Of a DNA stretch of 64,000 nt, positions 47,784 to 59,511 are shown piece by piece. The notes beneath the pieces are model-generated. The model saw only the letters and a list, made by a program, of their open reading frames with translations, was not told the origin of the DNA and made no database searches. Positions within the stretch are counted from its first letter, which is position 1; each line of letters opens with the position of its first letter. A program made the position numbers and the translations under genes. Source of the DNA: Simmondsia chinensis (Eukaryota > Streptophyta > Magnoliopsida > Caryophyllales > Simmondsiaceae); the NCBI GenBank assembly GCA_018398585.1, contig JAGTTD010000014.1, positions 22,505,387-22,569,386 of the forward strand. The letters are read 5' to 3'.

Positions 47784-49084
47784 GAAAAATTTCCAAAAGA
47801 CCACATTATTTTTCTATGAGGTCCCAGAAAAACACCTTAATTTTTATTTTTTATAAGAAACCATCTTATTTTGCAAAAAATTTGCAATATCACACCTTAT
47901 AACGGTTTGCGTTAGCTCCGTTAGTTCAAGTGCTGCATATAAGGCCTCTTTCCACCAAAACGACGTGTTTAGCCATTATTAATTCAACATTTATCAAATT
48001 ACCATTATATCCTTTGAAATTAAAAGTGTACAAAATTAAAAAAAATATGAAAATTCAGAAAAAATAAATAAAAAAAAATCAGATTTGAAATTTTAAAAAT
48101 ATACCAAAATAAATTAAAAAATTCATATTTGAAATTTAAAAAATTTAAAAATTTAAACATTCTAAAAAAAATTAAGAAAAAAATTTAGAAAAATATAATA
48201 ATATTTTTTTAACTTCAATAAAAATTAGACTAATAAATTTAAAATTAAAACATGTATCAAATTAAAATTCAGAAACTTTCTACATTTATATTAAAGATAG
48301 AGATTTTACATTTTTAGGTGAAAGATAGAAACTTTATGTTTTTTAAACAAAATATAAAAAGATTTTCTAATATTTATACAAAATAATTTTTAAATTTAAT
48401 ATGGTAATAATATTAGTAAGTTAGAAGATAATTAAATATTTTCTAAAATTTTATAAAAAAATAATATAAGATAAAATATAATAATATTTTAAAACTATAA
48501 ATTTTAAAATTGGATAAGTAAATTTAAAACTAAAAAAAATACAAATTCAAAATTCAAAAAAAAATTGAAAAATTAATTTTTAAAAAAGTTGAAAAACCAA
48601 AATTAAAAAAATTTACTATATTTTAAAAAAAAAAATTCTCATTTTTTTTCATAATTTATTTTCAATTTTTTTAATTTTAAATTTATTAATGTCTAAAGAA
48701 TGTGTTACATTTAATAACAAAGTTTGAGAAGTGAGCTGTATGCAATAACAAAGTTCAAGGGCTAATTGAAAGTATAGGGGGAGTATTGTATTCAACTACA
48801 AAGTTCAGGTACTATTCTATAAAATAAAAAATGCAGGGAGTAAATTTTTTTTAAGCCAATGGTACCATGGTCATGTTGCTGAATTAATAATGCCTAAACA
48901 AGCTGTTTTGGTCAAAAGAAGCCCAAAACACAGCATTTGAACTAATGGAACTAACGAAAATTGTTACAAGGTGCTACATTGCAAATTTTTTGCAAAATTA
49001 ACGTGGCTTCCAGCAAAAAAAATAAAATTAAGATGATTTTATGAGACCATATAGTAAATTAATGTGGTTTTATGGAAATTTTTC
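47784..49084. mobile_element. MULE-type MITE, about 205-bp inverted repeats, perfect 9-bp target duplication
   Basis: The left end GAAAAATTTCCAAAAGACCACA and the reverse complement of the right end GAAAAATTTCCATAAAACCACA start long inverted repeats (about 47784-47990 and 48878-49084). These share AATTTTGCAAAAAATTTGCAAT-like, TTAGTTCAA and CATTATTAATTCA segments. TTTACTTTA flanks both sides (47775-47783 and 49085-49093). Long inverted repeats with a 9-bp duplication define Mutator-like elements. The interior (about 890 bp) is AT-rich, lacks transposase, and at 48270-48600 resembles the R1 arm. Confidence 0.85.
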
Positions 49085-49093
49085 TTTACTTTA

Positions 49094-50050
49094 ATAACAA
49101 AAATTCCTCCTCACATATGAACCTCCTCGCATGATCCTCTCACTTTTAAAAAAATTCATAATTTTACTCCTAATTGACTTTAATGACCATTTTGCCATCT
49201 AAAAGTGGGGGTTTTAATTGTTTAATTTTATTTTTAGAAGAGGTTTTATATTTTTTGGCAAAAATTACGAATTTCTATATTTTAACAAAATATAAGGGTG
49301 TTTTTTATATTCATAAAAATAATTAATTAAATTAATTATGGTAATGATATTATCAGGTTACAAGATAAAAAAATATTTTAAAATTTTCATTAACAACATT
49401 ATAAGATAAATTATAATTTATTTTTTTAAAATAATTTCTAAATTAGATTAATAAATTTAAAGTTTAAAAAATGTACAAAATTAAAGAAATTTGAAAAAAC
49501 AAATTATAGAAAAACATTTTTTTGAAAAAAATTTAGTTTTTTTTTACATTAGTAAAAACTACATTAATAAATTTAAAATTAAAAAATATATTAAATTAAA
49601 AATTAGGAATCTTCTACTTTTGGTCAAAAGAAGAAGATTTTATATTTTTCGATGAGATACAAGAGTTTTTATATTATTAGGCAAACGATAAGATAATTTT
49701 CTCATATTTGCACAAAAATAATTATTTTATTTAATTATGACAACGGCATTATAAATTTAGCTTATAATTAATTTTTTTGGAAATTTATAAACAAATACTA
49801 TAAGATAATCTATAATAATTTTGGAATAAAAATAAATTTTAAAATTAGATTAATAAATTTAATATTAAAAAATATACGAATTAAAACTTGAAGGTAAATT
49901 ATGAAAAGGCAATTTTGAAAAATTGAAAAAAAAAAGTTAAAAAAATATTATTGTATTTTTTTCAAACTTTTCTAAAAATTTATTTTTCCATAGTTGGTTT
50001 TCAAATATTTAATTTCATACATTTTTTAAATTTTAAATTATACTATATCT
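49094..50050. repeat. second copy of the R1 inverted-repeat family, left arm and centre
   Basis: Words CCTCTCACTTTTA, TGACTTTAATGACCATTTTG and TAAAAGTGGGGGTTTTAATTG followed by ATAAGG/TAAGATAA motifs parallel the left arm of 31997-42522 (41560-41760) and the arm at 57420-57995. The outer end was lost or displaced by the MULE-type MITE next to it. Confidence 0.5.
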
Positions 50051-50436
50051 TAATCTCAAGTTCTTTTGTGGATTTTTCTTAAAATTAAAAAAAAATGCCA
50101 CCAAATTTGCGCAAAATCAAATACAAAATATAAACTAACTGCCCACAACTTTTTTTTCCCCCCCTAACTACCACTACTTTAATCACCCCATAATCTCTTT
50201 CAAAATATCAAAAAATCAATAGGTGACATACAAATTCAAATAGAAAAATACATTTATTGCCCACTAACTTTTTTTCTCTAATTACCCATATTTTAGTCTC
50301 CCTATAATATATTTCATATCTATTATCTTCATCAATAGTTCCACAAGATACGATCTTAAAAAGAAAGATATATAGAGAGAAAATAAAGAATTGGTCAAGT
50401 TCTACTTCAAAATGTAAAAGGAGAAACAGGAGAAAG

Positions 50437-50570
50437 ACAACAACAACAACATACCCAGTGCCTCAATGGCTCCCGCTTGCGCAGGGTCTGGGAGGGGCAG
50501 GATGTACGCAGCCTGACCTCATCAGGGTGAGACCCTGACGAGAGACTGTTTTCGAGGACCCCCAACCTGG
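50437..50570 (-). mobile_element. SINE, (TTG)n-tailed family, near full length
   Basis: The plus strand shows ACAACAACAACAACATACCC, AGTGCCTCAATGGCTCCCGC, GCAGGGTCTGGGAGGGGCAG, GATGTACGCAGCCTGACCTC and ends GAGGACCCCCAACC. This is the best preserved copy in the window and serves as the reference for the others. No target duplication was recognised. Confidence 0.8.
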
Positions 50571-51248
50571 CAACGCATTCATGGCAAACAAGTAGGCACA
50601 CACAAACATACTGAGAGTAATACGTCTAAGGAGCAGCAAGAGAGAGAGAGAGAGAGAAGCGGGGCAGAGCCAGAGAGCGAGAGGGAGAGTGCAAAGTTAT
50701 CAGCAACGTGTATCACTGCTCGGAGCTCCTATACCGCTAAATAGGTTATCCATATACTAATCCTGTGCTAAGCTCTAAACTAGGGCCATCTCTTCGTTTA
50801 GGTTGGGACAGGCAAGGTCCTGTCGCAAAGTCCAGAGAAACGGGAGAAAGAGAAAGAGATAATAAAGTTGGAATGTTAGGCTAACAATATTGATTCACCG
50901 ACTGTCGGCTCTACGTCTTATGCAAAGTGATATTATTAGAGAGAAGCAAACAAACTTTTACAATCAGGCTTGGCAAACATCACACACCGATAAGTTTACT
51001 CTAAACCTTATCTATCATTTTCTTTATTTCACAATTTTGTTATTAGCATATAAAGTTTAACAATAATTAAATACTTTACGCAATCTATTAAACTATATGA
51101 AGGCCAAATACAAAGTTAAAGCCTCAAAGAAATTACAAAGTTCAAATTTTAAATACACCACAACATAAATATAAATTGTCATTATTATACAACCAAAAAA
51201 AAAATCGCAAAAAGAGTATATTGTGATTCAGTAAAACAAATAAAAGAA
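50571..51248. other. non-coding spacer with GA microsatellite
   Basis: GA repeats at 50639-50660 and GAGAAAG-rich sequence to 50870. No coding potential. CTCAA at 51249-51253 is the target site of the next element. Confidence 0.45.
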
Positions 51249-51253
51249 CTCAA

Positions 51254-51421
51254 TATTAGAATATACTTATAATATTCTAGGATTACATTTACTATTGTAC
51301 CCCTTCACTTATATTAAGTGCAAGGACATTTTGATCTTTTAGTATATTTCCCTTGCCTATATGAGGCACCTTATGTAACCCTTCTCATTATTCAAAAACA
51401 TTACTTTTCTTTGCTTTCACA
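51254..51421 (+). repeat. 5' LTR of copia element B
   Basis: Starts TATTAGAATATAC (TG changed to TA) and ends CTTTGCTTTCACA. It aligns closely with the 3' copy. Confidence 0.9.
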
Positions 51422-51433
51422 TGGTATCAGAGC
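51422..51433 (+). promoter_or_regulatory. primer-binding site, initiator-Met tRNA type
   Basis: Perfect TGGTATCAGAGC immediately after the 5' LTR. Confidence 0.92.
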
Positions 51434-51556
51434 TTAGGCTCTGATTTAGTCTTTCTGCTTCTGCTCTTATTTTCTTTCATCATTCGTTTGATTGCATTGT
51501 GTTGAATTCGTAAGTTTTCTATACTTGAATTTTTTTTTTTTTTTAATTAACATTGA

Positions 51557-52760
51557 ATGGCATCTAACCCTAGCCGATCCTACGCCACTGCTCTCTCTCC
51601 CTCCTCCCCTACCCACGCCACCCAACTGCAGGTGGAGGTTGGCTTTACTAATGCCGGATCCCCACCATCTACTGTTGGGGCCGCGATACCGGGAGCGGTG
51701 TCGCCATCTCCGGTACTCCACCACCAATTGGGCGGCTTACAGTGACCTATGGGCTTAGCTTGGGCATCCCCACCTCTTACCCCTCTTTATTTTCGCTTCC
51801 CCCTCTACTCTTGAGTTTTGCGGCCACCACCGCCACCAGCACCCTCCCTAGGGCCGTGGCTGGTGGCGCCGTCCCCCCCCCCCCCCCCCCCCCCCCGTCA
51901 CTCTCTAGTGCCAGTGGAGGGTTTGGCTCTTCTACCTCCCCTATGTTAAACCCTAATGTCATAAACCCTAATCTATATAATCAATCTCCCTCTCCCATTT
52001 TAATACCCCTTTCCAATATTACTGGCATTATTACAATTAAACTTGAATCTACAACTGATTACTTGCACTGGCGCGAACAATTTAACATGCTATTGATATC
52101 TCACCAACTCTTAGGGTTTATAGATGGTACCGACCCATGCCCCTCTGCCCAAATCACTCTCCCCAATGGATCGAACTACCCTAACCCCGATTATCTCACG
52201 TGGGTTCGTACGGATCAAAGTCTTAGATCCTGTATTGCTGCAACACTTTCTCGTCCCTTATTAAATGACATTGTTCGCCACTCTACATCCAAAGCCACGT
52301 TGGATGCCTTGGCTAAACGTTTTCGGGATCACTCCATGGCTAAGAAGTTCGATCTCTGAACCCAACTCATAAATCACCGCAAAGATGGCAAAACAATGGA
52401 TGCCTATCTCTCTGAACCAAAATCAATAACGGACGACCAAGCTGCCATTGACTCTCCTGTTTCACAAAAAGAATTTCAACATTTTGCAATCTATGGTTTA
52501 CCTCTTGAATACGCTATTTTGCTACTTTCTCGCGTTAAACAAATAAACAATATTCCTATGAAGAGTTAAAAACCTCTCTTCTCAACGAAGAGGCTGCTTT
52601 AACTCATCAATCTGGACATCTCAATCTCGATCCTAGTCATGCATTGCTAGCTCATGGTCAAACTCAGCCCGGGAAAAACCCGAGCCGTGGCAACCCCAAC
52701 CACAGTCAGAACTGTGGTCGGGGCAAAGGGAAAGGGAAGAGGGGTGGCCGTGGGGGGCGC
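51557..52760 (+). pseudogene. copia element B gag
   Basis: ATG 51557 starts MASNPSRSYATALSPSSPTH. A frame change around a poly-C run (51876-51897) leads into 51742-52359. That frame holds the gag core: ITIKLESTTDYLHWREQFNM, LLGFIDGTDPCPSAQ and ALAKRFRDHSMAKKFDL. TGA at 52357 and a further indel near 52510 interrupt the part with DAYLSEPKSITDDQAAIDSP. A basic Gly/Arg-rich linker follows at about 52655-52760. Related to gag of element A. Confidence 0.82.
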
Positions 52761-54207
52761 AATGGCTCACCCGATTAGCACCCGCACTCTGCCCCTACCA
52801 CAACCCCCCATATCCCAACTCAGTGCAACCCCCTTTGGCCTACCCCCTAATTCTAGTGCATGTGTGCTCGGGATCGGTCCCCCATATTGTCAAATTTGCT
52901 TCCAAATTGGTCACATGGCCATCACCTTTTCACATTGGTATGACAACACCTCCGTCTCAGATTCCTCGCATTCGCTTTCCGCCATGTCAATTGGAGAACC
53001 GCATGACTACAACTGGTACCCTGACTCCGGTGCTACAAATCATATGACGCCAAATCCAGATATTCTTACAAACCTTCTTCCTTATTCTGGTCACAAAGGT
53101 GTACTTGTAGGAAATGGTGCTTTATTACCTGTAACACATGTAGGCTCGTCCTCAATACCAACTCGACATTCATCTCTTGCCCTCAGCAATGTTATGCTTA
53201 TTCCTAATTTAACCCATAATTTACTATCGATTAAACAACTTTGCCAAGATAACAACTGTAGAGTTGAGTTTGATTCACATTTTGTCTGTGTCAAGGACAA
53301 ATCTACGGGGACGCCGCTTCTACGGGTACCCAGTGACGGGTCTCTATACGGTTTCTCACCACATGTTGTTGGCCTTGTAGCGCAATTAAAGAATGGTGAC
53401 TTCTGGCATCAGAGATTAGGTCATCTAGGTCATTCTGCTCTTGATTTGTTATGTAAGCAGAATTTTTTTCCACATTTTAAATTTCGAAATAAATGCAATT
53501 CATGTTGTTTAGGTAAGTCGCATAAACTTTCCTTTGAACGTGTACTATGCAATACTACTATGCCCCTACAAATTATACATTCCGATGTTTGGCAATCTCT
53601 TTTCTTCTCTAATTCTGCTCATAAATGCTATGTCCTTTTCATCGATGATTTTTCAAGATTTACTTGGTTATATCCGATGCAGCGCAAATTTGATGTTTAT
53701 GAAATCTTCAATGCTTTCAAAAACCTCGTTCAAAATCAATTTAATTCAACAATTAAAACTTTCCAGAGTGATGGTGGAGGTGAATACGATCATCGACGTA
53801 TGAAAGCTCTATGTCGCTATACTAGTATTCACTTCCGTCTATCCGGTCTTGATACCCCCAAACAAAATGGGGTGGCGGAATGCAAGCATCGACATTTATT
53901 TGAAATGGCACGGACGCTTTTAATTCACTCCAAGCTACCCTATGAGTTTTGGGATGACGCTTTTTGCATTGCTTGTTTCATCATAAACCATCTCCCCACG
54001 CCAAATCTTTTAAACAACTCACCTTTTCAAAAGCTTTTTCATGCCAACCCTGATTACTCCCGTTTTCGCGTCTTTGGGTGTGCATGCTACCCGAACATCA
54101 CACCTCGTGCCCCTCATAAACTTGCCCCTCGCTCCATCCCTTGCATATTTTTAGGGTATGTTGCTCAATGTAAGGGATATAGGTGTTTTGATCCAAAACG
54201 GAAATGA
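52654..54207 (+). pseudogene. copia element B protease and integrase (517-residue open frame)
   Basis: The longest undamaged stretch of element B. A knuckle-like CQICFQIGHMAITF lacks the last Cys. Protease YNWYPDSGATNHMTPNPDIL (about 53010-53065) has an intact DSG. The integrase zinc region includes FWHQRLGHLGHSALDLL and CNSCCLGKSHKLSF (53400-53535). The core has HSDVW (about 53578), FQSDGGGEY (about 53762) and NGVAECKHRH (about 53870), so all three acidic catalytic residues are present. It ends at a TGA within the integrase C-terminal region. Confidence 0.87.
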
Positions 54208-56220
54208 TTATATATAAGTAGGCTTGTCGTCTTTGACGAAACCCATTTTCCTTACGATAATCTAACAAATCAAGACAAATCAATCTCTAATGTCACACAT
54301 TCTCAACCAATAATAATCAGTTTAACCCCGCAGGTCACACCCACCCCTCCTTGCACCACGATTGTCGGTCGGCCGCTTCTGCCGCCGTTGGACTGTGAGG
54401 CCACTCCGGGCCCTGCCACACTGACCGATCCCACCCCTCCGGGGTCACCCGGTTGCCTCGCCGAGGCCCCAGACACCGCCACGGTGGCCGGTTTCCCGGT
54501 GCCCAACCCCCAGCCTGCCCCACCGAGGCACACCCCACCGCCTCTGTCTCGCCTCCCAGCGAGCCCTCCACAAAACCCATGCCCCTTTCCCCCATGCACG
54601 GTCCAGGTCCTTCAGGTTCACGCTTAAACCTCTCAACCGCACCCCAACCCATGGCCCCAACCTTGGTTGACCCGCCCCTCAACACACACACAATGCAAAC
54701 TCGTCTCAAAACAGGCATACGTGGCGGAGAAGCCATGGCGGATGAATTTAATGCGCTCATTCTCAACAACACCTTGGACTTAGTCCCACATGACCCCTCT
54801 AAGAACCTTGTAGGAATTACATGGAAATATAGAGTTAACTACAAAGCGGATGGCTCGATTGAACGATTTAAGGCCCGACTTGTAGCTCAAGGCTTTCACC
54901 AACATGAAGGCCTTGACTACAAAGAAATCTTTAGTCCTGTTGTCAAACCTACCACCATACGCTTTATACTTACTCTAGCAGTCACATACAACTAGACCAT
55001 TCGCCAGTTGGATGTCAAAAATGCCTTCCTACACTGTCATCTTAAGGAAGAAGTTTATATGAAACAACCACAGGGCTTCATACATCCCAAATTTCCAAAT
55101 CATGTATGTCACTTACGTAAGGTGTTGTATGGTCTGAAACAAGCACCCCGGGCATGGTTCCAATGGTTTAGTATGTTCCTCCTAAGTCTTGGTTTTGCTT
55201 GTTGCCGTGCTAACCCATCCTTGTTCATTCACAAGACCAACACTAACCTCACTTGCTCGTTACTGTATGTCGATGACATTATTCTCACGGGTACTAACCC
55301 CTCTTGTCTCAGTAAATTGGTTGCCTCCCTTTCCTCTCAGTTCGCTACGAAAGACCTTGGCCCTTTTCACTTCTTTCTTGGAATTGAGGCCAAACGCTCA
55401 CCTGAACAACTTTTTCTCTCACAACACAATTACACCATCAACCTCTTACAACGCCATGACCAATGCAAGGCCAAACCGGTAAAAACTCCCCTCCTGACCT
55501 GAGCACACATCTCTCATTGAGTGATGAGGACCTTGTTGAGGATCCTGCTAAGTACAGGAGTGCTGTGGGGGCTCTCTAATACTTTACCATGACTCGACCT
55601 CACATCAGCTATGCCGTCAACCTCGTCTCCGAGTACATGCATGCTCCTCGCACCCCTCACTGGCAAGCCATAAAACGCATCCTTCGACACCTCAAAGCAA
55701 CTCCAGACCAAAAACTCTCCATCATTCCTGCTCGCACCCTCACAGTCGCTGCCTACGCTGATGCTGACTAGGGTGGCTATCCACAAACACGCCGCTTCAC
55801 CACAATTATGCCCTCTACCTAGGTCAAAATCTCATTTCCTGGCGGGCCAAGAAGTAAGCCACAATCTCCAAATCCACCACCGAGTCCAAATACCATGCTG
55901 TTATGCAAGCCATTGCCGAGAGTGATTGTATCCGCTACCTCAAGAGAGATCTCGGTCTTCGTTAACCTGGTCCTATCACCATCTTCTGTGACAATATCTC
56001 TGCTTCCTACCTAGCAGCAAATCTTATCTCCAACGACAGAAGCAAACACGTTGACATAGATTTCCACTATGTTCGGGAAAAAGTTCTCAAGGGTGATCTC
56101 CAGGTTCACTACACTCCTATAGACAAGCAGATTGTTGATATCTTCACCAAGGGCCTCTCTAGTGACCGTTTTTCTCAACACAGGGCCAATCTTCGCAATC
56201 TTCCACCACGCTCAGATTGA
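54208..56220 (+). pseudogene. copia element B reverse transcriptase and RNase H
   Basis: A Pro-rich linker (54300-54690) precedes reverse transcriptase: [20 protein letters not shown] (54810), then after a TAG at 54994 QLDVKNAFLHCHLKEEVYMK (about 55005), [15 protein letters not shown] and the catalytic LLYVDDIILTGTN (about 55262-55300). A TGA at 55500 ends that frame. RNase H parts are TRPHISYAVNLVSEYMHAPR and VAAYADAD, followed by TAG where Trp would be expected, then further stops. It ends before the polypurine tract. Confidence 0.85.
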
Positions 56221-56227
56221 GGGGGTG

Positions 56228-56442
56228 TGTTAGAATATACTTAGAATATTCTAGGATTACATTTTCTATTGTACTATTAGAATATACTTAGAATATTCTA
56301 GGATTACATTTACTATTGTACCCCTTCACTTATGTTAAGTGCAAGGACATTTTGGTCTTTTAGTGTGTTTCCCTTGCCCATATAGGGCACCTTATGTAAC
56401 CCTTCTCATTATTCAAAAACATTACTTTTCTTTGCTTTCACA
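56228..56442 (+). repeat. 3' LTR of copia element B with duplicated start
   Basis: Begins TGTTAGAATATAC and ends CTTTGCTTTCACA. The first roughly 50 bp (ATTAGAATATACTTAGAATA and onward to ATTGTA) are tandemly duplicated, explaining its greater length. Confidence 0.9.
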
Positions 56443-56447
56443 CTCAA

Positions 56448-57400
56448 CACTTACTATTATTTGGTTCTTACTATATCATTAAATATTTTCTTTGTGCAAT
56501 TATAGTTTCTTTGGAAAGATTTTAAGAAAGGGAAAATAACTTCATGTGTTGCATAAATATTTTCTTTGTAAAATTATAGTTTTTTATTTTAAGATACACG
56601 TAGTTTAGGAAATAAAATGTAAAAATTCATTACCAAGAGCATTTCATTATATAGAACACTTTCAAAAAAAAACATACAGAACATGAAAAAAGCATCATTA
56701 GTATTGAGCATTGCCCACAAGAATCAAACTATTGATCATTTGGTAGCAGTCTTGGATGTAGGTGGATGAAGTAATGGTGAGCAGGCATTGTTGGTGGAGT
56801 GAGCGAAGGACAGCAAAAAATGGTACTCAAAATTATTATGTATTATGACTTTTTTAACTATAATTATATTTTGGTATATGATTTAGGTACATTGAGGTTT
56901 GAGAATTTCTCATTTAAGCACCCTTGTATTTCAACATATGCATTAAAGCACCCTGAGATCTAAAGATTTTATCACCGATGTACCACTAAGTTTTAAAATT
57001 TATGAATTAGGTATTCTATACCAAAATTTGATAGATGTTTATTAGAAATTGCTAACATGAAATATAATTATAACAATATCGGTGTCTCTATCATAATTAT
57101 AACATAACTGTAACAATACATAAATAATCTACTCCTATATTTCGGAGAAATATACTAAATAAAAAGTAAACAATAAAAGATGAAAACTGAAAAGTAACAA
57201 AAACTAAAGTTTGATAGAAATTTAATAACAATAAAAGACTAAAAATTATTTTTTTAATTTTTAGTTTTAAATTTAAAGTTTGATAGATATTTTAATTGTA
57301 TAAATATTTAATCAAAATTGTAAATATTATATTTCTTAAATAACAAAACAACCGTACATCTCACAGGTTTCGGTAGTTTTTAAATTATTTTAAACAAACA
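56448..57400. other. non-coding spacer with an R2 repeat arm
   Basis: 56880-57070 repeats the R2 MITE arm (GGTACATTGAGGTTTGAGAA, CATTAAAGCACCCTGAG, TTGATAGATG) seen inside the Harbinger-like element at 24311-24560. The partner arm was not found. The rest is AT-rich. Confidence 0.45.
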
Positions 57401-57419
57401 TTATTGTATTTTATAGTAT

Positions 57420-57995
57420 TTTTTTATAAAATTTTTAAAAATATTTTTTCATCGTCTAAACTTTAATGTCATTACTATAATTAATAAAAATAATAATTTT
57501 TATAAATAAAAATAATTATTTTTATAAGTATAAAAAATTCTCTTATTTTTTGCTAAAAATATAAAAGGAAAAAGCTACAACACCCGAGGAAAATAAGTAC
57601 GAAAAAAGCACAAGTGGGGATTCAAACCCTGGCCCTCTAGCATGTTGGGCACACCTTTCCCCATCTGAGCTACAATTCTCTTAATAATTCAAGAGGGTAA
57701 ATAAAATATCTAAAATTTATTGTGATGGCGTCACCTCGTGTCCTTTTGTGTCTCATTTTCTCGTGATGTATAGAAGCGTCCAATATAAAAACTCCTAATT
57801 ATTTCCTAAAAACATAAAACTTTCATCTAAAATTAAAATTACGCACTTAGCTGCTCCCTTTTGGGGGGCCAAAATGACTAAAAAAATTTTTTGGGCAAAG
57901 TGATCATTTTTTAAAAATAATGGGATTAAATGAACAGTTTTATTTGTGAGATGAATTTTTTATTATTAAACTAAAAAAATAAGTGGATTTCCAAC
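57420..57995. repeat. R1-family right arm, interrupted by a tRNA-like insertion
   Basis: The outer part (57782-57990) and inner part (57420-57566) align with the right arm of the large R1 element (42200-42520): CATAAAAC, TTTTGGGGGGCCAAAATGAC and AACAGTTTTATTTGTGAGA. The two halves join when 57567-57781 plus one 9-bp repeat is removed. Confidence 0.6.
57567..57781 (-). mobile_element. tRNA-related SINE-like insertion with 9-bp duplication
   Basis: The minus strand carries TAGCTCAGATGG (Pol III A box, consensus TRGCNNAGYNGG) at about 57668-57679 and GGTTTGAATCC (B box, consensus GGTTCGANTCC) about 34 bases further, within a tRNA-like stretch. AATATAAAA flanks it at 57558-57566 and 57782-57790. 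The paralogous R1 arm near 42277 shows the uninterrupted site. About 100 bp lie upstream of the A box, more than in a standard SINE, so the type is uncertain. It is not a tRNA gene: the acceptor and anticodon stems do not pair. Confidence 0.55.
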
Positions 57996-58876
57996 AGTTT
58001 AGTCAAAAGTATATTGGCAAAAGACCAACACAATAAGCCGGCAACCAATATGGGAAAGTATGTTGTAACAGCATAAAGCGCAGTAGCTGAATTCATAACT
58101 TGACATTATGTAATATAAGATTTATTAAAGATTGGATTACGCGATTGGTACTTAATTATTGAGCAAGACTCTTCACTTCTTCTTGGATTTTCAAATTAAT
58201 ACGTGGTGAGCTGCTTTGACATTGTGCACAAATTAATTTCATCTATCGAACAAAGCAAGGAGTCAGGTTTTTTGTCAGGCTTTGTCAAACAAATCATCAA
58301 ATTGCCGACAGAGAAAAGAGAAAGGATTCAACAGCTTTCTTTAATTTTTACTTTTCAAGTGAGGAATAACAAGAAAATAAATTTGTAATCTTATTTCTCA
58401 CTTAGAGAATAAGAGAGAAACAAAAGAGACAATTCAAATTTATCAAAATTAAAAGCTTTTAAAAATAGAAAACTAATGGTCAATTTATAGGCACAATTAA
58501 ACCCTATTCCTAATTCAAATTAAACTCTAAAAACAATCATATTTTAATTCTAACTAAACCTAACATAATTCTAACATAACTAAAAAATTCTATCTAATTA
58601 CATGATTTAATAAAAATAAACAATAATAAATAAAATATTGATTAAATAAAAGGTCTAAATCTAATTAAGTAAAAATATCCTAAAACCTTAATTATAATAA
58701 AATTGTGTCCCACACTACTTTTTCAGTTCTAATGTAATTTCTACAACTTCTGAGATCTATTTTCACTCTTTCTCATTTTGATTAAATTATTTTTATTCCT
58801 ACTTGCAGCACTTCTATGGTGGTGTGCATCATAACTCGGGACCAATTTCTCTGGAGTGACTATACTTTTACATTTT

Positions 58877-58910
<34 letters not shown>

Positions 58911-59029
58911 ATATTGTACTCACTGTATCCCATGTTATATTATACTATTTGGTAGCTCCTTTATAACTCACGGGTTTGAACTTGTTTGCCAAAATATTTA
59001 TGAACAACTAAAATATAATTTCGATATCG
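57996..59029. other. AT-rich non-coding spacer
   Basis: Holds a roughly 30-T run at 58880-58909. The open frame 58203-58388 has no recognisable domain. No element ends were identified. Confidence 0.4.
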
Positions 59030-59511
59030 AAAAATTCATTGCGCAAGTCGATTCAGACCTAAACACTTTATTTTTTCATTATTCTTGGAGATTATTATCT
59101 GATAATCCACATGTTACTCCTACTATGGTTGGATCTTCCACATTCAGTGGAAGTAGTGCACACACGTCAATTGCGTGGAAGTTGTTGGGCCAATTCACGC
59201 CCACACAAGCTTCCACGTCATGTGACGAGTTAGATTACTATATGTGAACGCTGCTAATCCAGTTTGTCCTGACACCAGCGAATCTGCAATTTGATATTTT
59301 GAAATGGCGGTGTACAAATCAAACCCAGTATCCCTTGCTTTCCACCATAGCACGTGACATATTAATGTATCCGGTATCTTCAATAACATCGGAGTGTGCT
59401 TTTAGTCTTGGTGGTAGGTTGATTAGAACAAAGAGGGCGAAGCTATCACCATCCAGCTTGGAGATGTCTGTGTGCTTAAAGGACTGGATGCACGCAGAGG
59501 CTAGGGAGTAA
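59030..59511 (+). pseudogene. hAT transposase C-terminal dimerisation domain, truncated
   Basis: Codons for ELDYYM (with a stop after) and FDILKWRCTNQTQYPLLSTI at about 59220-59350, then ARDILMYPVSSITSECAFSL (about 59350-59410), GGRLIRTKRAKLSPSSLEMS and CLKDWMHAEARE to TAA. This is the conserved C-terminal hAT block (W...YP.L...ARD.L..P.S...SE.AFS.GGR). The N-terminal zinc finger and catalytic core are not recognisable upstream. Confidence 0.78.

Larger units (their letters stand above)
51254..56442 (+). mobile_element. complete Ty1/copia element B (Ale/Retrofit-like), inactivated
   Basis: 5.19 kb with short LTRs (168 and 215 bp), primer-binding site, gag, protease, integrase, reverse transcriptase, RNase H and a polypurine tract (GATTGAGGGGG). 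Perfect target duplication CTCAA at 51249-51253 and 56443-56447. Lineage is inferred from short LTRs and the gag-protease layout. Several nonsense codons and frameshifts are present. Confidence 0.93.

Noticed and set aside
54303..54772. Several overlapping long open frames on both strands, Gly/Arg/Pro-rich
   Set aside because: They are shadows of the GC-rich Pro-rich linker between integrase and reverse transcriptase of copia element B.
57600..57690. A tRNA gene on the minus strand
   Set aside because: A and B boxes are present, but acceptor and anticodon stems do not pair and the region lies in a mobile insertion.
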